64,000 nucleotides of DNA from Agelas oroides (taxonomy: Eukaryota > Porifera > Demospongiae > Agelasida > Agelasidae): NCBI GenBank assembly GCA_949130485.1, contig OX422200.1, forward strand, positions 449,001 to 513,000. The letters run 5' to 3'. Position 1 is the first letter of the stretch. Every line of letters starts with the position of its first letter. Below the pieces are notes generated by a model. It ran no database searches. It worked only from the letters and a program-made list of their open reading frames with translations, and was not told where the DNA came from. The position numbers and the translations under genes were made by a program. Shown one piece after another: positions 14,083 to 22,800 of the stretch.

Positions 14083-17000
14083 GCATGTGTGTGTACAGTT
14101 GTTGTGTACAAGCCTCTACTCAAAAACAAGTCCAACCCAAAACAAGTGAATTCATGTCATGCAGGAAAAGCACCATCTCTGTGCAGTTGTCCTGTCAGTA
14201 CTCCACTATATAGTGGCCAAATATGAGTTAACCGAGGTTTTGGCCTGATTGAGCCTTGTCAGGTGCATGCAGTATAAGTGGTTGAATGTTTGGTCTTCAA
14301 CTCAAAAAATCACACTGTATTTGGCCGGTATGAGAGTGAAAAACCCAGCACAAACACATCCTACAAAAACATACCCAGATATGTTAGGTACAAGCCTGAT
14401 CCCAGCAGTGGCTAGTTAGGCACATATCCTGAGACAGGTATACCTTGTAAAACCACAGGTAGCTACCCTTTTGGCTCAAAACCGTGTTTTTCTTTCATGC
14501 AAACACAATGATTTAGCCTCCCTATGCTTGTTGTGTGTGCCCCCAATAAATGCATATGCAATCAACAACATATCAACTGTAGGTGAACGTACCATGTTCT
14601 TGTTGATCGGGCTAACATAAAAATTCCACCATAGAACTGGGTTACGATTGTTTGGATCCAGTCGACTATTTATCCGTGTGAAGTTTGTACCATAGTTGGT
14701 GGACCTAGGGGTCAAGGGTCACAGGAACAAGACAGTACCATAAACACATTGTTAGACATTTTTCACATACACTAACAAAACAGCAAAGCCACAAGCAACA
14801 AGATATATATAATTTATGCATATATACATATCTACTGTATTCCTTCAATCAGACGCCATGGCTACTATTTGAGGGCAGCTACTATTTGAGGGCGGCTACT
14901 ATTTGAGGGCGGTGTTTATTTCTTTGGAAAGCCCACAGAAATCAACAACGGCTGGATAAAGACGGGTGATACAGCAATGACTATCAGTAGTGCGCGGAGC
15001 CTCTCAGTCCTGCGGTCAGCTGTGGAAACGAGTCACACAACATGAACAGTCCCAGTGCTAGCTTGCTGACCGTCGTCAGCTGTTATTCACACACATGTAC
15101 GTGTGTCGCGGCTACTATTCGAGGGCAATGTTTATTTCGCTCAGAGCTTTCGATTATGTGGCTACTATTCAACGGTGGCGTCTATTCAAAGAAATATGGT
15201 ATATATATATATATTGGACACCCATTGTCTGTGTACTTGTTAACTGACTAATTAACCCACTAATTTTTATGGCACATGTCCATAAAACTAACATAATTTA
15301 TACGCACAGCTACATGTATATTGACTTCTATAATTTATGCATACAAGAATCTAGCCTCATTCCCAGCCTGGGTACACCTTGGTGCGTAATTACATAAATT
15401 GTACCATTACAGTACACGTATAGACAACTCCTCACTTGTAGAGGTTTGTCCTCACGGGGTTTCTGCTCCGGTCCAGGCTGTAAGTGAGCACAAAGATGGC
15501 CTACAGTAGGACAGACAGGAAGTGATGGCACACCAGAGTCAGCAAATCTGGCACACTTGCCAGTTGGAATCTGTAGCATAGAAACTTGTCAACTTGCAAA
15601 CATACTTGGCAAGTTTCTGTTGTCATAGTTGGTTTCAAAATCATTTCCCCATTAGACTTCTTGTCTGAAGGGGTAACCTTTTGCTACCTAGCTAGGATAG
15701 CTACAGGATAGCACTATTTACACAAAAGCATACAAGAGAAGGATGGAGGGAGAAAGGACTGGGACAAGAGGTGACCTCCCCACTCACCAAGCTTGGATCT
15801 CCAGAGTATTGAATTCTGGCATACTGGTAGCCATCCTGCAACTCAAACTGGCCCTGGGTCTGAGGTTGGTGCTCACTTGCCTGGCGCCTGCTCCTCAGCA
15901 CCTGAGGGAAGACAAAAGTGGAACTGACTGTCAGAGAAGAAGAAATATCACAGTTTGTAACAGACCCCTACTACCAACCCTAGGGCTGGTCTACTGGTCA
16001 CACCTTGGAGACCCCTACTACCAACCCTAGGGCTAGCTGGTCTACTGGTCACACCTTGGAGACCCCTACTACCAACCCTAGGGCTGGTCTACTGGTCACA
16101 CCTTGGAGACCCCTACTACCAACCCTAGGGCTGGTCTACTGGTCACACCTTGGAGACCCCTACTACCAACCCTAGGGCTGGTCTACTGGTCACACCTTGG
16201 AGACCCCTACTACCAACCCTAGGGCTGGTCTACTGGTCACACCTTGGAGACCCCTACTACCAACCCTAGGGCTGGTCTACTGGTCACACCTTGGAGACCC
16301 CTACTACCAACCCTAGGGCTAGCTGGTCTACTGGTCACACCTTGGAGACCCCTACTACCAACCCTAGGGCTGGTCTACTGGTCACACCTTGGAGACCCCT
16401 ACTACCAACCCTAGGGCTAGCTGGTCTACTGGTCACACCTTGGAGACCCCTACTACCAACCCTAGGGCTGGTCTACTGGTCACACCTTGGAGACCCCTAC
16501 TACCAACCCTAGGGCTGGTCTACTGGTCACACCTTGGAGACCCCTACTACCAACCCTAGGGCTGGTCTACTGGTCACAGAACACATCATAGGCTCATACA
16601 GACTGATACTGTCTACCAAAGCTCCCTACACAGGAAAGTAGCTGAGATTCTGGAATCATCAGCTAATACAAAAACTCCTTCTATTTGATCAAAAGGTAGT
16701 CAGTTATATGTTCCCTAATGAAGCATTTGCAACTGAGGTCAAGACTTTTGATCAGCAAAAGTCGTGATTTTCATTGGCCACGCCTCCTTAGTATTGATGA
16801 TCTGTTAATTTTTGCAGTTCAGAGGTCACTTCAGACCCTTGATCAGCTCTTAAAAATGACATGAATCACCTAATTCTATTTTTATCTCAGTCACAGACAC
16901 TTCCACAGGCGACATACAAGTGACCGCCCCATGTTGATGACCCAAGTGAGCTGAAAAGATTACAGAGTACTGATAAACTGTATGATCGTTGCAACTCTAC

Positions 17001-17366
17001 TCCTAAACTGTAACTGTGAGCAGAACTTGATAGGACAGCACACGTGCAGACATTATCCGGTGTACAAAAGCTGTACAGCTGATGTAAACAATTTGTCCAC
17101 AGCTGATGTACAGCTTTTGTACAAAATTCGCAGTTATCTAAATTTCAGCGATACTCTAGGAGACTCATTCCCCCAACCTCTTCCAATTCGTCAAAGGCCT
17201 CCTGGGCTGGTGTGTGCTCGATGGCGTCCTGACGCACTAACTGCTGCATTCCCCTCTCCGCCCCTTTGCCTTTGAAGTCGCTGAAGGAGAACAACCGCGC
17301 GGAGGTAGGCGTTCCCGCCAAGACCACCAGGACGAGCAGACACGCTGTCACTGATCCCCACGACAT
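6957..17366 (-). CDS. SORT1-like: Sortilin-like VPS10 domain receptor, gene B (complete)
   Basis: Paralogue of gene A and directly upstream of it in tandem. Eighteen exons: 17178-17366, 15788-15901, 15436-15500, 14593-14704, 13842-14006, 13648-13724, 13492-13562, 13229-13356, 12495-12584, 12216-12380, 11513-12060, 11290-11407, 11052-11191, 10382-10489, 10179-10270, 9043-9154, 8766-8893, 6957-7006. The sum is 2472 nt, or 823 aa plus stop, close to human sortilin. Parts in order: signal peptide 1-24, RSRR furin site 66-69, VPS10 propeller, sortilin C domain, TM helix, and a tail of about 55 residues. The last exon encodes an acidic cluster ending DDDDDEDPIAL and then stop. It resembles the acidic-cluster/dileucine end of vertebrate sortilin that recruits GGA and AP adaptors. 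Introns are larger than in gene A because of MITEs and minisatellites. The CLEAR-type site 81 bp upstream suggests lysosomal co-regulation (inference). Confidence 0.92.
7148..7841. mobile_element. Non-autonomous DNA transposon with GGGCGAGC termini
   Basis: The ends are inverted copies (tgggcgagcgtgagc at left, gctcacgctcgccca at right) flanked by a 4-bp direct repeat caat. The element lies in the last intron of sortilin-like gene B and has no coding capacity. A related copy lies at 9295-9745. Confidence 0.7.
7897..7947. repeat. Short hairpin repeat (TAGCCTCGT...ACGAGGCTA)
   Basis: About 17 bp perfect arms around a 17-bp loop, tagcctcgtacccagg against cctgggtacgaggcta. One of several hairpins of this type in the window, here in an intron of sortilin-like gene B. 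Confidence 0.75.
9295..9745. mobile_element. Second copy of the GGGCGAGC-terminus element
   Basis: The left end tggggcgagcctgagcgagc and the inverted right end match the family of the 7148-7841 element, imperfectly at the right. The interior differs and has no gene. It lies between exons 15 and 16 of sortilin-like gene B. Confidence 0.55.
9880..10045. repeat. GGGAGGATGGGTG minisatellite
   Basis: Purine-rich tandem array of units around gatgagggaggatgggtggg, about 7-8 irregular copies, in intron 15 of sortilin-like gene B. Reading frames across it are artefacts of the repeat. Confidence 0.85.
10491..10660. repeat. (TG)n-rich tract at a splice acceptor
   Basis: Interrupted TG/CA repeat that abuts the acceptor of exon 10382-10489 in gene B, exactly as the corresponding repeat does in gene A. 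The repeat therefore predates the duplication or arose twice. Confidence 0.85.
12701..12752. repeat. Hairpin repeat in gene B intron
   Basis: Inverted repeat cccaggctctctcctc ... gaggagagagcctggt. A related hairpin lies at 13120-13174. Both are in gene B introns around the exon 8-9 region. Confidence 0.6.
14017..14090. repeat. (GT)n microsatellite at the acceptor of gene B exon 5
   Basis: A pure GT run with a few interruptions. On the coding strand it reads (CA)n and ends in cacacag at the exon boundary 14006. Confidence 0.9.
14860..15200. repeat. Dispersed repeat with GGCTACTATTTGAGGGC motifs
   Basis: The motif ggctactatttgagggc occurs three times in tandem near 14870-14915, and diverged copies follow near 15110 and 15160. 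It looks like a fragment of an interspersed repeat within gene B intron 3. I see no coding potential and cannot assign a class. Confidence 0.5.
15964..16577. repeat. 47/51-bp minisatellite, about 13 copies
   Basis: Near-perfect tandem array of a 47-bp unit starting acccctactacc. Three units carry a 4-bp insertion (51 bp). It lies in the first intron of sortilin-like gene B. There are no distinct spacers, so it is not a CRISPR array. Confidence 0.95.
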
Positions 17367-17446
17367 TGTTATAGTCCGATCACAGGCTCGATCACAGAGG
17401 TACATAGTCATATATAATTTGTTGGCTTGTGAAAAAGGAAAACAAA

Positions 17447-17456
17447 GTCACGTGAC
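17447..17456. promoter_or_regulatory. CLEAR-type E-box GTCACGTGAC in a divergent promoter
   Basis: Perfect 10-bp palindrome GTCACGTGAC, 81 bp upstream of sortilin-like gene B and 75 bp upstream of FEM1. This is the consensus bound by TFEB/MITF-type bHLH-Zip factors at lysosomal genes in vertebrates. Sortilin sorts lysosomal cargo, so the placement fits. Function is inferred. Confidence 0.55.
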
Positions 17457-17487
17457 CAAGCTGGGGCGCTAGGTACCGGTAATGCAG

Positions 17488-17521
17488 TTTCGTTCCCAGG
17501 TTATAGTCTGGGAACGAGGCT
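17488..17521. repeat. Hairpin repeat in the divergent promoter
   Basis: Short inverted repeat (cgttcccag ... ctgggaacg) of the TAGCCTCGT hairpin type. It ends only about 10 bp before the FEM1 start codon. Confidence 0.65.
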
Positions 17522-17530
17522 GTCGCCAAA

Positions 17531-19657
17531 ATGGCTGAAGTTGGTGAAGATCCTACTTGTCCCACAGCCACTGCTGTACAGTATTGCACCCTCACTAATG
17601 AGGAGTATCAGGCAGTGTGCAACCTGGCAGCCGGAGGCAGGCTAGAGCAAATGAAAGAGTTCGTTAGTAAGGTGTGCTCTAGAAAGGGGCACCAGCTGGG
17701 ACACGAAGCCTTCTGGCACAAGGGTAAAGCCTCACCACTTGTCCTAGCTGCACACCATGGCCACCTAGGAGTAGTGGGGTATCTCTTAAATGTATTTCCC
17801 CTTTATACCAATGAGTTTGTCAACCAAACAGCTACCATTAGCTTTGATGAAGGTGCTCAAGAAGTACACCACTGTACTGCTCTTAATGCAGCAAGTATCA
17901 GTGGGCACTTGGGCATAGTGGAGAAGCTCTTACTATCAGGGGCGTCAGTAAACATCCCAGATTGCCTGGAGGCAACCTCATTTTGTGAAGCCACATTTCA
18001 CGGTCATCTTGACATCATGAAGGCTCTTGCCAATCGAGGAGCGGACATTAACACGCCTAACATGTTTGGGTGGAGTCCATTGGATGTAGCTGTCTCTAAA
18101 GGGCGGCTACATATTGCAAGATATCTGCTGGAGATTGGAGCTGATACCCTCCACACCACTCCTGAAGGACACACAGCTATGCACATTGCAGCAGGGATGG
18201 GAGAACTACTGATGGTGAAAGAGCTACTCAAGCATGGTATGCCACCACTCTTTGCGACAGCATCGCCCTTGAGTGAGAGTTACACCCCATGTCCACTTTA
18301 TCTTACTGCTGCTAATGGCTTCACTAGTATTGTGAAACAGTTCACAAGGCATCCTGACTGTCCTCCAGCGTGTGAAAGTGATGCATGGTTACTAGTAGGT
18401 GTAAATACACTTGAACAAGGAGGAAGCTACAACCAGTATGCCAAATACTGGGAGATGGGACTTGCTTTGCGAGGAGAGAAAAACGTCAGTCCGTTATATC
18501 TGCCTCCAATTGATACATACTGGAATAGAGTAGAAATGAGATCACTCAAAAGTTTACAAAATGCCAGCCACTTGTTGCAGAATGATGACAAAGATCTTGA
18601 AATGCATTACCAAGCCCTCATTGTCAGGGAGCGTTGTATGGGTCCTGGGGACCCGCAGATGTTCCAGAGTCTTACAAACACTGCAAAGAAAGTCATATGT
18701 AGGCAGCAATACAGTGAAGCTGAACCACTGTGGTTGAGAGCTATTGAACTGGCAGAAAAGTACAAACTTACACCTTTGGAGCAGGGATTACCTCAAACTC
18801 TGGAAATGGAGTGTGGCAGGTGGCTGGAGGAATATCTTGCAGGGTGGCTGATAATCCTGGTTCAAAATGGCTACACCCCAGATTTCGGCAGGTGTGTGGA
18901 CTTTGCCTGGAAGCTGTTGAATGCAATACAATCTCGAGTTCAGGTGCTGCATCTGCAGTATGGTTGTGAGAAGAAAGACCCACAGTATCTTCTTGAGAAC
19001 CTCCTGCTACTGTTTCACGTCTGGCTCTACCACAACTCTGAGGCTACAGCTGGGCAACACAGATCTGAGCAACAAATAGACACCTCTGTCAGACACTGTG
19101 AAGAACTTGGGTGCAAGTTTGTTTCTGAGCATCTCCACTTGCAAGATGGGTCCACACTGCTCCACCTGGCACTGCAGTCACAGAAGACACTTTACATGTT
19201 CCTCCTTACTGCTCCACTGATTAAGCAGGAGTTGAGACACTTTGCTCGGCTCTGTAATGAGCCCCTACTGGTTGATGCACTGCTGAGGTGGGGTGCTGCC
19301 GAGGTTGTCAATCTACCCTGTGGGCCAGAGGGTGATAGACCACTGCACTTAGCAGTTAGAAAGACCAATGTGTACCGTGAGAAGGGTGTTTGTGAGGCGT
19401 TGCTCTCCGTCCTACTGTCCCATGGAGCTCACCCTGATGCTGTGAACCGTAGAGGTTTGCCCCCTGCCATGATTTGTCCATCAAGAGGTGACTCCACTGG
19501 AGAGATAGCCACCCTTCTTGCTCCTGCCACACCTCTCCCTCTTACTTGCCAGGCCTCCATCACAGTCCTTACATTAGGGCTACCCTACTCAACACTCCCA
19601 TACATCCCCCCACGCCTCAAACAGTTCATACAACTGCACGACAAGACAAAAGTATAA
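17531..19657 (+). CDS. FEM1: FEM1-like ankyrin-repeat CRL2 substrate receptor
   Basis: FEM1 proteins recognise C-terminal degrons and hand substrates to cullin-2 ubiquitin ligases. This is a single uninterrupted 708-aa reading frame with a good start context (aaaATGG). After a short N-terminal extension come about six ankyrin repeats (roughly 65-280), for example TALNAASISGHLGIVEKLL and SPLDVAVSKGRLHIARYLL. The FEM1-specific middle region follows: LPPIDTYWNR near 325, then LIVRER near 363, with a TPR-like helical stretch. Further C-terminal ankyrin repeats include TLLHLAL and PLHLAV. The end resembles the family's IPxxLxxF terminus. Human FEM1A-C are 617-669 aa, so this is slightly longer. 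The absence of introns is unlike every complete neighbour and may point to retrocopy origin. It is head-to-head with sortilin-like gene B. Confidence 0.92.
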   Translation: MAEVGEDPTCPTATAVQYCTLTNEEYQAVCNLAAGGRLEQMKEFVSKVCSRKGHQLGHEAFWHKGKASPLVLAAHHGHLGVVGYLLNVFPLYTNEFVNQTATISFDEGAQEVHHCTALNAASISGHLGIVEKLLLSGASVNIPDCLEATSFCEATFHGHLDIMKALANRGADINTPNMFGWSPLDVAVSKGRLHIARYLLEIGADTLHTTPEGHTAMHIAAGMGELLMVKELLKHGMPPLFATASPLSESYTPCPLYLTAANGFTSIVKQFTRHPDCPPACESDAWLLVGVNTLEQGGSYNQYAKYWEMGLALRGEKNVSPLYLPPIDTYWNRVEMRSLKSLQNASHLLQNDDKDLEMHYQALIVRERCMGPGDPQMFQSLTNTAKKVICRQQYSEAEPLWLRAIELAEKYKLTPLEQGLPQTLEMECGRWLEEYLAGWLIILVQNGYTPDFGRCVDFAWKLLNAIQSRVQVLHLQYGCEKKDPQYLLENLLLLFHVWLYHNSEATAGQHRSEQQIDTSVRHCEELGCKFVSEHLHLQDGSTLLHLALQSQKTLYMFLLTAPLIKQELRHFARLCNEPLLVDALLRWGAAEVVNLPCGPEGDRPLHLAVRKTNVYREKGVCEALLSVLLSHGAHPDAVNRRGLPPAMICPSRGDSTGEIATLLAPATPLPLTCQASITVLTLGLPYSTLPYIPPRLKQFIQLHDKTKV

Positions 19658-19832
19658 CAACTAGTAAAATTAATGATTGTGAATACTGCACACAACTACA
19701 CTAAATTACCGTACATGACTCAATTTCTCCACACTACTGTAACTACATAAAATTTAGAAGAATGTCAGGGCAGTGCGAAGTTATAAATACTTTGTACATG
19801 TAGATAGTGAAAAGTGCAAGGCTGATATAATG

Positions 19833-22800
19833 TCAAAGTGAAAAAATGTCGGGGTCCACATTATTGTATTCGTCCGGGCAGATCTCACTCGTGTACGGTA
19901 CGCAATTGATGTAACCACACTCACGGCAGAAGTTGGGGTTTCGGATGACATAGAAGGTGACAAACCCGGCAACAAAGAGAAGAATCAGTGATGGCAGGCA
20001 GATGATGAGCAAAATCCTCTTACGACACGCATCCCATGTGCCAAATGTAATGTACGGCACAAATATGATGGCAGAGATGACGCCAAACAACAGGCCACCT
20101 GAGAAAAGAGGGTATAATTTATGTGGATATTCACACTCTGAATTGCAAATTGGGGATACAGTAAAGATAGACACCATGCTGGCTCTGTCATTGGTTACCA
20201 AGGAGACCAAACAAGCATATAAGTGTGGTATATAGGAGGCCATATCTCAATGCAAAGGACAACTTTCAACTTTCCTAATTAGTAAGTATAAACTTTCATT
20301 TTTAGTTCAACAAAACTGGTGGTGTTGAGCAGTGATATGTACATGGGCCATGTTGTCAACATAGGGGGGAGTCCCTAGCAACAACACTGATGTAAGGGGA
20401 TATACCTACCGACATGGGCCATGTTGTCAACATATGTTGTCAACATAGGGGAGAGTCCCTAGCAACAACACTGTGATGTAAGGGGATATACCTACCGACA
20501 TGGGCCATGTTGTCAACATAGGGGAGAGTCCCTAGCAACAACACTGTGATGTAAGGGGATATACCTACCGACATGGGCCATGTTGTCAACATAGGGGAGA
20601 GTCCCTAGCAACAACACTGTGATATAAGGGGATATACCTACCGACATGGGCCATGTTGTCAACATAGGGTAGGGTCCCCAGTATCAGTAGGAACAAGACA
20701 AAAGCAGTGAGCTTCAGGAGTTCGAACCAGGCGTTATCGACAATCTGCCAAAACTGAAAGAGTTCCACAAACAATACTCCCAGTAGCCCAAAGACAGCTG
20801 CAGATGCTCCAGCATTCACTTCATAGGGAATGAAGATTGCACTTAGCTGGAATGTGTGTGTGTGTGCGTGTATAGGTGGGTGTACATTAGGGAAGGGGGA
20901 GGGGGTTTTATGTGTGGGAGCTGATATCCTACATTTCAATAGTAACCCAATACTTACAGTACATATGTACAATGTATACCGACTTGGTACTCACAATGTT
21001 GCCTCCTACACCACTGATGAGGTAGATGAGTCCCACCCTCAGCCAGCCAATGGTACGCTCTATCTTGATCCCCACATACAACTGAATCACCACCACTATA
21101 AAAGTATGGATGACACCGAGATGAATAAAAATGGACATGAACCACCTCCAGAACTGGTTTGCTGTTGGTAACTTATCCTCCCCAATAAATGCCTCATTGA
21201 AGCCACAGATATCTCTCAGACAGTTCACCTCACTGCAATTATCATCGTCTGGATGGAAGATACCTCCTCTGGCGCTGCATTCATCAATGTGCATCACTTG
21301 ACAGTGACCAGTGATAGAGATGCAGCACGGATGAAAAGGTCCGGCGGGACCCAAGCGTGAAATGTTATTAGAACAGTTAATATTGGGTTCAAAGGTTGCA
21401 TTTTCGGACAAGAAACTGATGTTACGGCTAACGATACATGCGCTCCGGGTAGTGGTCCCAACATGTTGCTCATTCTTGCAACATCCCATATCCATACTCC
21501 TAAATGCTGCAATTCTCCTGCGAATCCCAAAATCATTCCGCATACATGGTGTGAACTTTGCTCCGTATTGAATCAGGTCACGAGGAGATGGGCCAATCCA
21601 GAGGTTTACAGAGCGGTAGAAGGTCACATTTTGAGTTCCATTGATTCCATAGAGAGATGGAAAGGCTGTCGTGTTAGCGACAGGTGCTACTCCAATGGGA
21701 GCGAGTCCCCTGATGGCGAGGAGGACAATCATACCAATGACCTGTGCTATGGTGATGAGGACGATGAACACAGGCCAGAAGGAGGGGAGGGATTCCACCT
21801 TGCTCCGCACAAGTGTGCTCTGACGCTCCAACTTGGTCTTCTTTTTCTTCTTCTTGCGACGATTTCTGTCCTCTGGACGGTCAACCGACTGCAGACGGTC
21901 ACGTCGGATCGTCCCATCCCTGCCCAACTGTGGAGTCCCTTCACCACCATCTGGAGGTGAACACATTTATGCACTTGACTAGGTGCTGTAAAATGAGTAC
22001 TTTATTGTTATGCTATTGGACACACACAAATGATCATGTTGAATCATGTGATCACACACTGAAAAATGTGATTCCATATTCAGAAATCTGATTGGTCCAG
22101 GATCATGTGACCCCACATTGAATCTGATTGGCCCATGATCATGTGATCCTACATACAGAAATATGAAAAGAGACAGCAGTGGAGTAACTACCTCTTCCAA
22201 AGAACTCGACAGCGTTGTCATGTTGCCTCCTCTGACGAATCCTCTTCTCTGCCTACAAAAGTAAAAAGATGAAAGCTCATAATGACATAATTATAGCATT
22301 TCACACACTTTATGTTTCATTTGGTGGTTTACATAAACCAGTTCCAAGCCACATTAGAGTGTTTACACAGATGTTCTAAACCACTTTGTAAACTTTGGTT
22401 GAAGAGCTAGCTACTAAGGCTGGCCTTGCAGATGGTTTGGTATGTCTAGCCCTCATGTCTAGCCCTCATGTCTAGCCCTCACCCCGCAGCACAGTAGTGC
22501 ATGACATGTTCCTACCTTGACAAATCGCTGGTAGTAATCCCACGCCTCATCTTTGTTATAGATGAAATCACCATGAGGTTGTTGCACGGGTACTGCTGTT
22601 GGCTGCGGCTGAGACCTCCACTGCTCAGGAGGCTGTCTAGGAGCTGGAGGGGGGGGGGGGGGGGGGGGTGGAGAGGTAAATAGGGCCCTACTAGTGAGGC
22701 ATAAGTTACTGTCATGCAACAGCGTGTAAATGACTACAAGCAATCACGGCATTTGTCAAATTACAGATGTACATCTACAACTGGTATTTTGGCCATTTGT

